Origin: Streptomyces virginiae
GTDB taxonomy: Bacteria > Actinomycetota > Actinomycetes > Streptomycetales > Streptomycetaceae
Direction: 5' to 3'
NCBI RefSeq assembly: GCF_000720455.1
Contig: NZ_JOAK01000004.1
Coordinates: 1 to 64,000 of the forward strand
Length of the DNA stretch: 64,000 bases
In this document: in pieces, positions 43,479 through 52,707 of the stretch
Layout: the number at the start of each line of letters is the position of its first letter
Position numbering within the stretch: the first letter of the stretch is position 1
Notes under the pieces: model-generated
Database searches by the model: none
What the model was told of the DNA's origin: nothing
What the model saw: the letters and a program-made list of their open reading frames with translations, nothing else
Program-made: the position numbers and the translations under genes

Positions 43479-44795
43479 TCAGAGGGTCTCCAGCATCTCG
43501 GTGACCAGAGCGGCGATCGGGGAGCGCTCGGATCGCGTCAGCGTGACGTGGGCGAAGAGCGGATGCCCCTTCAGCTTCTCGACCACGGCGACCACTCCGT
43601 CGTACCGGCCGACCCGCAGGTTGTCCCGCTGGGCGACGTCGTGGGTCAGAACGACCCGCGAATTGGCCCCGATCCGGGACAGAACGGTCAACAGGACGTT
43701 CCGTTCCAGCGACTGCGCCTCGTCCACGATCACGAAGGCGTCGTGGAGCGAGCGGCCGCGGATGTGCGTGAGCGGCAGGACCTCCAGCATCCCGCGGTTC
43801 AGCACCTCCTCGATGACCTCGCGTCCGGCGACCGACGAGAGCGTGTCGAAGACCGCCTGCGCCCAGGGACTCATCTTCTCGGAGGCGTCACCGGGCAGGT
43901 AGCCGAGGTCCTGGCCGCCCACCGCGTACAGCGGCCGGAAGACCATCACCTTCTGATGCTGCCTGCGCTCCAGCACCGCTTCCAGGCCGGCGCAGAGCGC
44001 CAGCGCGGACTTGCCGGTGCCGGCCCGGCCGCCCATCGAGATGATCCCGATCTCGGGGTCGAGCAGCAGGTCCAGCGCGATGCGCTGCTCGGCGCTGCGG
44101 CCGTGCAGCCCGAAGGCGTCGCGGTCGCCCCGTACGAGCTTGACGTTGCCGTCCGCGGTGACCCGGCCCAGGGCCTTGCCGCGCTCGGACTGCAGGACCA
44201 GTCCGGTGTGCACGGGCAGTTCCGCGGCCTCCGGGACGTAGAGCCGCTCCTCCGAGTAGAGGAGGTCAACCTGCTCCCCGGAGAGGCCGATCTCGCTCAT
44301 GCCGGTCCAGCCGCCGTCGGTGATCGCGAGTTCCGCGCGGTACTCCTCCGCGATCAGCCCCACGGAGGAGGCCTTGATGCGCAGCGGGAGATCCTTCGAG
44401 ACGACCGTGACGTCGTAGCCCTCGGCCTGGAGGTTGCGGGCGACGGCGAGGATCCGCGAGTCGTTGTCCCCCAGCCGGAAGCCGGCGGGCAGGACGCCCG
44501 GGTCGGAGTGGTTGAGCTCGACGCGCAGCGTGCCGCCCAGATCGCCCAGCGGGATGGGGGCGTCCAGGCGACCGTTGCGAACCCGGAAGTCGTCGAGCAG
44601 GCGCAGGGCCTGGCGCGCGAAGTAACCGAGTTCGGGATGGTGCCTCTTTGCCTCCAGCTCGGTGATCACCACGATCGGGAGCACGACCTCGTGCTCGTCG
44701 AAGCGGGAGATCGCATTGGGGTCTGCCAGCAGGACGCTGGTGTCGAGGACGTAGGTCCGCCTGTCTGACAGGCGGCGCTTAGTGCTGGTCACCAC
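43479..44795 (-). CDS. PhoH family PIN-ATPase protein
   Basis: A 438-residue PIN-PhoH fusion (PhoH2 type). The N-terminal PIN RNase domain holds [27 protein letters not shown] and [13 protein letters not shown]. The C-terminal helicase-like ATPase has Walker [13 protein letters not shown] and Walker [13 protein letters not shown], plus [19 protein letters not shown] at the end. It is an RNA helicase/RNase in actinobacteria. Two adjacent GTGs (44795, 44792) follow; 44795 gives the family start (V)VTSTKRR. Longer in-frame starts at 44858 and above look like leader DNA. Confidence 0.92.
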   Translation of the reverse strand: MVTSTKRRLSDRRTYVLDTSVLLADPNAISRFDEHEVVLPIVVITELEAKRHHPELGYFARQALRLLDDFRVRNGRLDAPIPLGDLGGTLRVELNHSDPGVLPAGFRLGDNDSRILAVARNLQAEGYDVTVVSKDLPLRIKASSVGLIAEEYRAELAITDGGWTGMSEIGLSGEQVDLLYSEERLYVPEAAELPVHTGLVLQSERGKALGRVTADGNVKLVRGDRDAFGLHGRSAEQRIALDLLLDPEIGIISMGGRAGTGKSALALCAGLEAVLERRQHQKVMVFRPLYAVGGQDLGYLPGDASEKMSPWAQAVFDTLSSVAGREVIEEVLNRGMLEVLPLTHIRGRSLHDAFVIVDEAQSLERNVLLTVLSRIGANSRVVLTHDVAQRDNLRVGRYDGVVAVVEKLKGHPLFAHVTLTRSERSPIAALVTEMLETL

Positions 44796-45087
44796 GGAAG
44801 GACGTACCCCCTCGGAAGAGGTCGGGCCATGAAGACCGGACCGGTCATCGGCACCCATGCCAGGGCCGATTTCCGGCCCTCCACTGCGTCCGTGCGAACC
44901 GCACGTGCGTCCTGGTGCAAAGGGCCTCCCGGGCGGACGGCCCCATGCCGTCCGCTGAGACTCGACACCCGTGGATCGGGCATCGACCTGAAAGGGATAT
45001 TCCCCGAACAGGCCAGGACATGCCATGGCATATGACGGACGCTCGGTGAATCCCTGGTGAAGGCTTCGAGGGGAGGGGAGGACGGGG

Positions 45088-45121
45088 CTGAGGGGGCTCC
45101 CTCGCGCGGGAACCCCCTCAG
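45088..45121. terminator. uppS terminator hairpin
   Basis: 14-bp stem with one mismatch (45088-45101 with 45108-45121), loop TCGCGC, 17 bp past the uppS stop on the minus strand. Confidence 0.65.
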
Positions 45122-45137
45122 GGGTGTCCTGTCGGCG

Positions 45138-45899
45138 TCAGGTGCCGTAGCGCCGGTGGCGGGCCGCGTAGTCGCGCAGGGCCCGCAGGAAGTCGACCTT
45201 GCGGAAGGCCGGCCAGAAGACCTCGCAGAAGTAGTACTCGGAGTGCGCGCTCTGCCACAGCATGAACCCGGACAGCCGCTGCTCGCCGCTGGTGCGGATC
45301 ACGAGGTCCGGGTCGGGCTGGCCGCGGGTGTAGAGGTGCTCGGCGATGTGGTCGATGTCGAGGATCTCGGCGAGCTCCTCGAAGGAGGTGCCCTTCCGCG
45401 CGTGCTCCAGCAGCAGCGAGCGCACCGCGTCGGCGATCTCCTGGCGGCCGCCGTAGCCGACGGCGACGTTGACGAGTATCCCGTCGACGTCGTGGGTCGC
45501 CTGCTCGGCCTCCTTGAGGACCCGCTGCGTCCCGGCGGGCAGGATGTCCAGGTTGCCGACGTGGTGGACGCGCCAGCGGCCGTCCGCGGCGAGGCCCCGC
45601 ACGGTGTTCTCGATGATGTTGAGCAGGGGGCGGAGCTCGACCTCCGGCCGGTCCAGGTTGTCGGTGGAGAGCATCCACAGCGTGACGACCTCGACGTCCG
45701 TCTCGGTGCACCAGCCGAGCATCTCGGAGATCTTGTCGGCTCCGGCCTGGTGGCCCTGCTCCGTCGTACCTCCGGACGCCTTCGCCCAGCGACGGTTCCC
45801 GTCCAGGATGACGCCGATGTGCTTGGGCGCCGCGTCGTGGTCGAGGCGGCCTTCCACCCGGCGTGCGTAAAGCCTGTACACCAGGTCGCGCAGCTTCAC
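45138..45899 (-). CDS. uppS: Isoprenyl (undecaprenyl-type) diphosphate synthase
   Basis: A 253-residue cis-prenyltransferase. Motifs in order: HIGVILDGNRRWAK (catalytic Asp), GHQAGADKI, TLWMLSTDNLDRP, NVAVGYGGRQE, and PDLVIRTSGEQRLSGFMLWQ followed by AHSEYYF. It makes the polyprenyl carrier for peptidoglycan synthesis. The GTG at 45899 (VKLRDLVYRLYARR) fits the actinobacterial N-terminus and has GGAAG upstream. Divergent from the aldo/keto reductase gene. Confidence 0.95.
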   Translation of the reverse strand: MKLRDLVYRLYARRVEGRLDHDAAPKHIGVILDGNRRWAKASGGTTEQGHQAGADKISEMLGWCTETDVEVVTLWMLSTDNLDRPEVELRPLLNIIENTVRGLAADGRWRVHHVGNLDILPAGTQRVLKEAEQATHDVDGILVNVAVGYGGRQEIADAVRSLLLEHARKGTSFEELAEILDIDHIAEHLYTRGQPDPDLVIRTSGEQRLSGFMLWQSAHSEYYFCEVFWPAFRKVDFLRALRDYAARHRRYGT

Positions 45900-46028
45900 G
45901 ATCTTCCAGCCCCTCCGTGCCTTGCCCCCGTGCGAAATGCGGTCCCTCCCCCGAGTCCGCCACATTACTGCGCGCCGGGATCGGGTACCCAACTCGGTCT
46001 GTCACAACTCCGTGATAGGGAGGACAAC

Positions 46029-47066
46029 GTGACTGATACCAATCCCTATCGGGCAGAGCCCTCGCGCTACGACTCCATGGAGTACCGCCGCACCGGCCAC
46101 AGCGGCCTCAAGCTCCCCGCCATCTCCCTCGGCCTCTGGCACAACTTCGGCGACGACCGGTCCCTGGAGTCGCAGCGGTCGATCCTGCGCCGCGCCTTCG
46201 ACCTCGGCGTCACCCACTTCGACCTCGCGAACAACTACGGGCCGCCGCCCGGCTCGGCCGAGCTGAACTTCGGCAAGATCTTTTCGCAGGACTTCGCGTC
46301 CTACCGCGACGAGCTGATCCTGTCGACCAAGGCCGGCTACCTGATGCACCCCGGGCCGTACGGCGAGTGGGGCAGCCGCAAGTACCTGCTCAGCTCGCTC
46401 GACGCCTCGCTGAAGCGGATGGGCGTGGACTACGTCGACATCTTCTACTCGCACCGCTTCGACCCGCAGACCCCGCTGGAGGAGACCATGGGCGCGCTGG
46501 CGTCCGCGGTCCGGCAGGGCAAGGCGCTCTACGTCGGCGTCTCCTCCTACACGGCCGAGCAGACGGCCGAGGCCGTGCGGATCCTGCGCGAGATGGGCGT
46601 GCGCCCGCTCATCCACCAGCCCTCCTACTCCATGATCAACCGCTGGACGGAGGAGGACGGCCTGCTGGACGCCCTGGAGGACGCCGGCATGGGGTGCATC
46701 TCCTTCGCGCCGCTCGCGCAGGGCCTGCTGACCGACAAGTACCTCAAGGGGATCCCGGCCGACTCGCGGGCCGCCCAGGGCAAGTCGCTCAACCCCGACC
46801 TGCTCTCGGACGACGTGCTGCGCCGGCTGGCCGGGCTGAACGAGATCGCGTCCCGCCGCGGCCAGTCCCTGGCCCAGCTCGCGCTCACGTGGGTGCTGCG
46901 CGACGAGCGGATGACCTCGGCCCTGATCGGCGCTTCGAGCGTCCGTCAGCTGGAGCAGAACGTGGCCGCACTGGCCGGCGCACCGCTCTCCGAGGCGGAG
47001 CTGAAGGAGATCGACTCCTTCGCGGTGTCCACGCCCGGCACGAACATCTGGGCCCAGCGCGGCTGA
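46029..47066 (+). CDS. L-glyceraldehyde 3-phosphate reductase-like aldo/keto reductase
   Basis: A 345-residue AKR14-type protein (YghZ/MgrA family). Visible are SLGLWHNFGDDRS, the catalytic Asp-Tyr in FDLANNYGPPPGSAE, the Lys in LSTKAGY, DIFYSHRFDPQTPLEE, and the NADPH-binding end region SALIGASSVRQLEQN. The family reduces L-glyceraldehyde 3-phosphate and methylglyoxal. GTG at 46029 with GGGAGG 5 nt upstream. It is a stand-alone gene with a terminator behind it. Confidence 0.92.
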   Translation: MTDTNPYRAEPSRYDSMEYRRTGHSGLKLPAISLGLWHNFGDDRSLESQRSILRRAFDLGVTHFDLANNYGPPPGSAELNFGKIFSQDFASYRDELILSTKAGYLMHPGPYGEWGSRKYLLSSLDASLKRMGVDYVDIFYSHRFDPQTPLEETMGALASAVRQGKALYVGVSSYTAEQTAEAVRILREMGVRPLIHQPSYSMINRWTEEDGLLDALEDAGMGCISFAPLAQGLLTDKYLKGIPADSRAAQGKSLNPDLLSDDVLRRLAGLNEIASRRGQSLAQLALTWVLRDERMTSALIGASSVRQLEQNVAALAGAPLSEAELKEIDSFAVSTPGTNIWAQRG

Positions 47067-47114
47067 CCTGCGTTTTTGCCCCAACACCCGCGCGGGAGGC
47101 GGGTGAACGAAAAA

Positions 47115-47149
47115 CGGGCCGGTCCGTGGGGGGGATACGGACCGGCCCG
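47115..47149. terminator. Terminator between aldo/keto reductase and prepilin peptidase
   Basis: 13-bp perfect stem CGGGCCGGTCCGT (47115-47127) with 47137-47149, 9-nt G-rich loop. Convergent genes on either side. Confidence 0.8.
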
Positions 47150-47208
47150 AGGGGGGGGTTCCACCATAACCCTTCGTAAAGCATGCTGCGTGCATCGGCG
47201 CGCCATGA

Positions 47209-47970
47209 TTACGCTCCGAAACCACCCAGCAGCACTCCGGTGAGTGCTCCGGCCGCCATGAAGGGGCCGAAGGCGAAGCCCTGTTCACGGGTGGCGGAGC
47301 CGCGCAGGACCAGGGTCAGGCCGTACAGCGAGCCGTAGAGGAGCCCGAGGAAGGCCCCTGCGGCCCATACCCCCCACCCGTACCACCCAAGAGCGACCCC
47401 CAGCGAGAGCGCGAGCTTGACGTCGCCGAAGCCCATGCCGGCCGGGTTGATCAGATGGAGCACCAGGTACGCCGCCGCGAGCGCGCCCCCGCCGAGCAGG
47501 GCGAGCCGCCAGGACCCGGCCGAGCCCGGCAGCAGCGCGGCGAGCCCGAGCAGGGCGGCGGCCCCGGCGGCGAGCGGCAGGGTCAGTACGTCGGGCAGCC
47601 GGTGCACGGCCCGGTCGACGAGGGCGAGCAGGACGAGGAGCGGGGCGAGTGCCGCGTACGCCGCCGCCTCGGGCCGCGCCCCCACGGCCGCCGCGATCAG
47701 GGCGCAGACGCCCGCGGTGAGGAGGGCCGGGAGCACGGCCCGCGGCCCGTAGACGTGCGCCGGACCGTACGCCGCCCCCCGGCCGGCGGGCTCCGTCCCG
47801 GGCGGGCGGCAGCGGGCCGGGCCGAGCCAGCCGCGCAGCCGGTGCCCCTGCGGGCAGTGCTCGCGCCAGGGGTCCCCTGGTTCCACGGACAGCCGGTAGG
47901 CCGCGCGGGGCAGGAGCAGCCCGGCGGCCACTCCGTAGCCGGCGGCGAGAACGATCACGACCACACCCAT
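47209..47970 (-). CDS. A24 family prepilin peptidase
   Basis: A 253-residue membrane protease with 7-8 hydrophobic segments. The two catalytic aspartates are in LLALVDRAVHRLPD and in the GxGD motif GMGFGDVKLALSLG. A short soluble loop near the N-terminus holds two cysteines (HCPQGHR and PARC) in the place of the usual zinc site. It cleaves the leader of Flp/type IV pilins. No pilin is adjacent, but an Flp-like pilin lies at 61825-62034 in this window. ATG at 47970; divergent from the DUF192 gene. Confidence 0.9.
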   Translation of the reverse strand: MGVVVIVLAAGYGVAAGLLLPRAAYRLSVEPGDPWREHCPQGHRLRGWLGPARCRPPGTEPAGRGAAYGPAHVYGPRAVLPALLTAGVCALIAAAVGARPEAAAYAALAPLLVLLALVDRAVHRLPDVLTLPLAAGAAALLGLAALLPGSAGSWRLALLGGGALAAAYLVLHLINPAGMGFGDVKLALSLGVALGWYGWGVWAAGAFLGLLYGSLYGLTLVLRGSATREQGFAFGPFMAAGALTGVLLGGFGA

Positions 47971-48005
47971 CCGGCGAAGGTAGGCGGTCCCCTAGGGTGG
48001 CCGCC

Positions 48006-48362
48006 ATGGCGCACTGGCATGACGGGCCCGCCGCGTTGCGGGTCGGCACGGACCCCACGCGGATCCCGCTGGAGGTTGCCGCCTCGTACCGGGCGAGGAC
48101 GCGCGGCCTGCTCGGCCGGGACGGGATCGAGGGGGCGATGCTGCTGACCCCCGCGGCGAGCGTGCACACCTTCCGGATGCGGTTCGCGATCGACGTGGCG
48201 TACCTGGACCGGAACCTGCGCGTGCTCGACGTGGTCACCATGGCTCCCGGCCGGATCGGACTGCCCCGGCCGCGCGCCCGGCACGTCCTGGAGGCGGCGG
48301 CCGGCGCCATGGCCGGCTGGGGGCTGACGGCCGGGACCACGCTGGATGTGGACACCGCCTAG
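48006..48362 (+). CDS. DUF192 domain-containing protein
   Basis: A 118-residue DUF192 protein: PLEVAASYRARTRGLLGRDG, then HTFRMRFAIDVAYLDRNLRVLDV, and RHVLEAAAGAMAGWGL. The family has a small beta-barrel fold. Members are usually secreted in Gram-negatives, but no signal is visible here. ATG at 48006 is preferred to GTG 47997. Function unknown. It lies 35 bp from the divergent prepilin peptidase, a pairing that may be meaningful. Confidence 0.85.
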   Translation: MAHWHDGPAALRVGTDPTRIPLEVAASYRARTRGLLGRDGIEGAMLLTPAASVHTFRMRFAIDVAYLDRNLRVLDVVTMAPGRIGLPRPRARHVLEAAAGAMAGWGLTAGTTLDVDTA

Positions 48363-48421
48363 GAGGAGCTCGCCGCCCGCAGTAGGTTGGGGCGGTTGAG
48401 CTGGGGCAACAGGGGAGCGGC

Positions 48422-49039
48422 ATGACGGAGAACGCGCGGATCAAGGCGCTGGAGCAGATCATGCCGGCGACGCACGGCGCCGACGAGGACGTCGACTGGC
48501 CCGCGGCCGAGGCGGCCTGGGGGACCCGGTTCCCGGCGGACTTCATCGCGTTCATGGGCCGTTTCGGCGCCGGCTCCATCAACGGCGAGGCCAGCGTCCT
48601 GCTGCCGCTGCCCAAGCCCGGACTCCAGTGGGACCCGGCCGAGATGGCCGAGGAGACGGACAACGCCCGGCAGGCGTGGGAGGCGGAGGGCGGCCGTTCG
48701 GCCTTCGACGTGGACCCGGAGTCGATCATCGCCTGGGGTGTCACCGGCGGCTCGGACATCCTGTGCTGGCTGACCTCCGACCCCGATCCGGACCGCTGGC
48801 CGGTCCTGGTGTGCGGCCGGCACACCGCCGACTCCTTCGCCGTCTACCCGTACGGCATGGCCGAGTTCCTCTACCGGCTCTGCTCCGACGAGTTCGACGT
48901 GAGCCCGGTCAGCATCACCTTCTGGGACGGCGGCCACCTGAGCTTCGTGCACTGGCGCAAGGCGCAGCGGCGCTGGCAGGAGGGCCGCAACCCGGAGACG
49001 GGCGAGCCCGACCCGTACGCGGGCGAATTCGCCGACTGA
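48422..49039 (+). CDS. SMI1/KNR4 (SUKH) family protein
   Basis: A 205-residue SUKH-fold protein: DWPAAEAAWGTRFPADFIAFM, FGAGSINGEASVLLP, SDILCWLTSDPDPDRWPVLV and EFLYRLCSDEFDVSP. SUKH proteins are frequent immunity proteins of polymorphic toxins, but no toxin gene is adjacent, and single copies in Streptomyces may have other roles. ATG at 48422 after an AGGGGAG run. An intrinsic-looking terminator follows 22 bp after the stop. Confidence 0.85.
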   Translation: MTENARIKALEQIMPATHGADEDVDWPAAEAAWGTRFPADFIAFMGRFGAGSINGEASVLLPLPKPGLQWDPAEMAEETDNARQAWEAEGGRSAFDVDPESIIAWGVTGGSDILCWLTSDPDPDRWPVLVCGRHTADSFAVYPYGMAEFLYRLCSDEFDVSPVSITFWDGGHLSFVHWRKAQRRWQEGRNPETGEPDPYAGEFAD

Positions 49040-49061
49040 CCGGCCGTTCGCGCCACCACCC

Positions 49062-49100
49062 CCGAAAAGCCCGTTTCCCGACCGGAAACGGGCTTTTCGG
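49062..49100. terminator. Bidirectional-looking terminator after the SUKH gene
   Basis: 17-bp perfect stem CCGAAAAGCCCGTTTCC (49062-49078) with 49084-49100, 5-nt loop. The arms begin and end in A/T runs. The following 214 bp (49101-49314) hold the promoter of the next gene and no gene I can support. Confidence 0.8.
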
Positions 49101-49314
49101 CATGTCTACGCGCGTCCGCATCGCCGACCGCATATCGGAAAACACCATTGGAAAAAGCGCCGGTTGGAGCATTGAACACAAGTGCGGACCCAATGGAATC
49201 AACCACCCCTCCCACAGGAGAGAATTCCGGCCAACGGGCCATCGCGGGATCAGCCGGCCCGGAGCAACCCATAAGTAACAACGGGACACAAAAGAAATTC
49301 AGGGGAATAGACCC

Positions 49315-50601
49315 GTGCGACGGAGAATTTACGGCACGACCGCCACCGCGGTCGTGCTCGGTCTGCTGATACCACTGTCCGGATGCGGCGCTTCGGGAGA
49401 CGACGCAGGTGACGGCGGTACGCTGCAGCTGGTCGCCGCCGAATACGGCGACAGTCCGGCCACCAGTTCCAAGCCCTTCTGGGACAAGGTGACGACTGAT
49501 TTCACCAAGGAAAACCCGGGAATCAAGGTCGAGGTCAAGCTCCTGCCGTGGGCGGACATCGACCGCGAGGTCTCCCGTATGGTCAAGGCCGGCAAGGCGC
49601 CGGACATGGCGCTCATGGGTTCTTACTCGGACTTCGCGGCCCGGGGCGAGCTCTATCCTGCGGACGAACTCCTATCGGTCACCGCCGAGGCGAATTTCCT
49701 CCAGCCGCTGGCCGACGCCGGCTCGGTGGGCAGCACCCTCTACGGCCTGCCCTTCGTGGCGAGCAGCCGCCTCCTCTTCTACAACGAGGCGCTGTTCGGC
49801 AAGGCCGGCATCAAGGAGGCCCCGAAGACCTGGTCCGACCTCAAGGCCGCCGCCAAGGCGCTCAAGGACAAGGGCGTGAAGTACCCGTACGCCCTGCCGC
49901 TGGGGCCCGAGGAGGCGCACGCCGAGGCGATGATCTGGGAGCTGAGCAACGGCGGCGGCTACGCCGACAGCAGCGGCAACTACAGCCTGGCCTCCGACCA
50001 GAACATCAAGACCTGGGAATGGGTCAGGACCAACATGGTGGCGACCGGGTACACGGGCCCCACGGCCCCGTCCCAGCTGAACCGGGCCGACGCCTTCGCC
50101 GCGTTCACGCGCGGCGAGGTCGGGATGCTCAACGGCTACCCCTCCCTCGCCCACGAGGCGCGCGCCAAGGGCATCAGCGTCGTCACCACGGCCATGCCCG
50201 TCTCGGACGACCTCGGCACCGGTGAGACCCCGCCGGCCGTCGGCGTGGCCGACTGGATGATGGCCTTCAAGCAGAACGGCAAGCGCGCGGAGATCGGGAA
50301 GTTCCTGGACTTCGTCTACCAGGACAAGAACCTGTCGGACTTCGCCAGCCGCTACCACCTGCTGCCTTCCACCGTGACGGCCTCGCGCACGCCGGCCGGC
50401 GGCGGGCTCGACAAGAACGACCAGCAGTTCCTGAACGCGCTGCGCGGCGCCCAGCTCTACCCGGTCAACGACCCCGCCTGGGTGACGGTCAGCGACACCA
50501 TCAAGCGCAACATCGGACGCGCCGTGGAACCGACGGGCGATCCCAAGGCCGTCCTGGAGGACATCGCCGCGCAGGCCTCCCAGGCCTCCAAGAAGCACTG
50601 A
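49315..50601 (+). CDS. Orphan ABC-transporter solute-binding lipoprotein (sugar type)
   Basis: A 428-residue family-1 binding protein. The lipobox LSGC places the lipidated Cys at residue 24. The mature fold has DKVTTDFTKENPGIKVEVKLLPW, APDMALMGSYSDFAARGEL, YGLPFVASSRLLFYNEALFG, AFAAFTRGEVGMLNGYPSL and GGGLDKNDQQFLNALRG. It would capture a sugar or related solute, but no permease or ATPase gene is next to it. GTG at 49315 with AGGGGA about 8 nt upstream. Confidence 0.9.
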   Translation: MRRRIYGTTATAVVLGLLIPLSGCGASGDDAGDGGTLQLVAAEYGDSPATSSKPFWDKVTTDFTKENPGIKVEVKLLPWADIDREVSRMVKAGKAPDMALMGSYSDFAARGELYPADELLSVTAEANFLQPLADAGSVGSTLYGLPFVASSRLLFYNEALFGKAGIKEAPKTWSDLKAAAKALKDKGVKYPYALPLGPEEAHAEAMIWELSNGGGYADSSGNYSLASDQNIKTWEWVRTNMVATGYTGPTAPSQLNRADAFAAFTRGEVGMLNGYPSLAHEARAKGISVVTTAMPVSDDLGTGETPPAVGVADWMMAFKQNGKRAEIGKFLDFVYQDKNLSDFASRYHLLPSTVTASRTPAGGGLDKNDQQFLNALRGAQLYPVNDPAWVTVSDTIKRNIGRAVEPTGDPKAVLEDIAAQASQASKKH

Positions 50602-50624
50602 GCGCCCCGAACCCACCGGAAGCA

Positions 50625-50648
50625 CCGAAGTCCCGAAGTCCCGAAGTC
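50625..50648. repeat. Three tandem copies of an 8-bp unit
   Basis: CCGAAGTC repeated three times without mismatch, 23 bp past the stop of the solute-binding protein gene. The rest of 50602-50792 shows nothing else. Confidence 0.8.
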
Positions 50649-50792
50649 CCGCACGACACGGGACCTTCGACCCGGGCCGCAGACCACCCCGTGCGGCACC
50701 ATGGCCACCACGGCACTTGATCCAAGGCCGCGGCCCAGTCGCCCGCCGAGCACTCACGAGGTGCGCGGGGCGGCCGGTCCCCGACGGGAGCG

Positions 50793-51416
50793 TCAGCGCT
50801 GCTTCCCGTGGTCCTGGGAGAACGCCGTCCGGTACTGCTCGCAGCTGGAGTCCCAGCGCAGGGACCCCTTGAGCGTCCCGTAGCCCGAGCGCGTCACCGA
50901 CCACTCCACCGTGTACTCACCGGTGTCGCAGGCGATCCGCCTGCCGCCCGCGACCTTCTCGCGTCCCGTCGCCGGCTTCCCCGTCAGTTCCTTGCGCACT
51001 TCGGCCACCGCGGACCGGTCCGCGCGACGCAGTACGGCGTGCACGACGATCGGGTGCTCGCCCTCCTTGACCGTCACCGCCTTCTTCACCACGGTCGAGT
51101 CCGACACCGACCAGGCGAACTCGTACGAGGGCTGCCACGCCAGCGTGCCGGGGTCGCCGACCTTGCGCTCGTAGTCCGGCGCGGCCGCGTGGCTGGGGCG
51201 GCTGACCGTCTTGTACTGGACTCCCGGGTGGAATCGGAACTGCCCCTCCACCTTGTGCATTTCGTCCTCGGTCCACATCGACTTCATCGTCTTCTCGCCG
51301 CCCGCCGGGTCCTGGAGGTACGTGCCCTCCGCGGCCGTGGCCTGCTGGACGAGGACGGGGGCGAGGGCCGCGGCGGCGGTGGCGAGGGCGAGAGCGGCGG
51401 TGCGGGTGCGCTTCAT
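50793..51416 (-). CDS. Secreted protein of unknown function
   Basis: A 207-residue protein with a Sec signal (RTAALALATAAAALAPVLV, cleavage near ATA-AE). The mature domain is beta-rich with a basic character and two cysteines near the end (RRIACDTGEY and DSSCEQYR), likely one disulfide. Blocks such as WTEDEMHKVEGQFRFHPG and PSYEFAWSVSDSTVVKKAVTV do not match a family I know. It is divergent from the serine hydrolase gene. Confidence 0.75.
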   Translation of the reverse strand: MKRTRTAALALATAAAALAPVLVQQATAAEGTYLQDPAGGEKTMKSMWTEDEMHKVEGQFRFHPGVQYKTVSRPSHAAAPDYERKVGDPGTLAWQPSYEFAWSVSDSTVVKKAVTVKEGEHPIVVHAVLRRADRSAVAEVRKELTGKPATGREKVAGGRRIACDTGEYTVEWSVTRSGYGTLKGSLRWDSSCEQYRTAFSQDHGKQR

Positions 51417-51560
51417 GCCGGGACCAACGCCGCCCCGGCGCGGGCCGGAACGACACGGCGCGGCCTTTCACCCGTACGGGAGTCCCCGGTCTCCGGAATA
51501 TCCGGTGATCCACTTCGGTTCGGGAGCTGCGGAACGACGGTCCGATCCGAGGGGGATGCG

Positions 51561-52706
51561 ATGGGCGGGAACGGTGTGAACGGTGTGAACGGCACGGTGG
51601 CGGCCGGGTGGGAGCGGGTACGGGAGGAGTTCGAGGCGTTCGCGGCGGCGGAGCCGCATTCGCCCGAGGCCCAGCTCGCCGTCCACCACCGGGGCCGGCG
51701 CGTCGTGGACCTGTGGGCCGGCGAGGACACCGACGCGGACACGCTGAGCGGGGTCTTCTCGATCACCAAGGGTGCCGCGCACCTGGTGGTGGCGCTGCTC
51801 GTGCAGGACGGCACGCTGGAGCTGGACCGGCCGGTGTCGGCGTACTGGCCGGAGTTCACCGGCTACGGCAAGGAGCGGCTGACGCTGCGGCAGCTGATCA
51901 GCCACCAGTCGGGGCTGATCAACGTGGACGAGGGCTTCGACTACGAGGAGATCGCGGACGACGCGCTGATCGCCTCCCGGCTGGCGGGGCAGAAGCCGTA
52001 CTGGGAGCCGGGGACGGCGTACGGCTACCACGCCTTCGTGATCGGCGCCCTGACCGGCGAGGTGGTGCGGCGCGCGACGGGCAGGTCGATCCAGGAGGTG
52101 TACGAGGAGCGCGTGCGCGCCCCGTACGGACTGGACCTCTACATGGGGCTCCCGGCCTCGCAGGAGGGCCGCTGGAAGCCGGTCCTGGAGATGCTGCCGA
52201 CGCCCGAGCAGGCCGCGGCGCAGGCGGCGGCCGGACCGGTGCCCGAACTGCTGGCGGTGGCCTTCAACTGGCACCGGGAGCCGCCGATGGACCTGGTCAC
52301 CCACGCCAACCACCCGCGGACGCGGGAACTCGGCCCGGCCTCGGCGGGCGGCATCGGCTCGGCGCGCGGCGTCGCGGCCCTGTACGCGGCGGCGATCGGC
52401 GAGGTGGAGGGCCGGGCCGCGCTGCTGAAGCCGGAGACGGCGACGGAGTTCGCGCGTCTGCAGACGCCCGGCCAGGAGGTCCTGACCGGGGAGTGGGACC
52501 ACTTCGGGCTGGGCTTCGAGCAGCAGCACGCGGTGGGGCCGCTGGCCTTCGGGCACTGCGGCGCGGCGGGCGGGCAGGGGTTCGCCGACCCGGTGTCCGG
52601 GATCGCGTACGGGTACACGCGCCGCCGCTTCGGCTTCCCGGGCGGGATCGCCCCGGAGAACGGGCGCCTGACAGCGGCGGTGCTGGAAGTGGCGCGGGGG
52701 CTCTGA
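51561..52706 (+). CDS. Serine hydrolase (class C beta-lactamase-like)
   Basis: A 381-residue protein of the beta-lactamase/transpeptidase-like superfamily, EstB/carboxylesterase type. The catalytic S-x-x-K is Ser67-Ile-Thr-Lys70 (SGVFSITKGA), the Tyr is in PGTAYGYHAF, and the third motif is FGHCGAAGG. There is no signal peptide, so it is cytoplasmic and more likely an esterase than a lactamase or PBP. The ATG at 51561 has GAGGGGG about 6 nt upstream. The reading frame open to 50808 is antisense of the secreted-protein gene. Confidence 0.9.
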   Translation: MGGNGVNGVNGTVAAGWERVREEFEAFAAAEPHSPEAQLAVHHRGRRVVDLWAGEDTDADTLSGVFSITKGAAHLVVALLVQDGTLELDRPVSAYWPEFTGYGKERLTLRQLISHQSGLINVDEGFDYEEIADDALIASRLAGQKPYWEPGTAYGYHAFVIGALTGEVVRRATGRSIQEVYEERVRAPYGLDLYMGLPASQEGRWKPVLEMLPTPEQAAAQAAAGPVPELLAVAFNWHREPPMDLVTHANHPRTRELGPASAGGIGSARGVAALYAAAIGEVEGRAALLKPETATEFARLQTPGQEVLTGEWDHFGLGFEQQHAVGPLAFGHCGAAGGQGFADPVSGIAYGYTRRRFGFPGGIAPENGRLTAAVLEVARGL

Positions 52707-52707
52707 A

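Noticed and set aside
49102..49278. Possible 58-codon small gene in the gap before the solute-binding lipoprotein
   Set aside because: Begins inside the terminator region of the previous gene, has no ribosome-binding site and shows no recognisable pattern.
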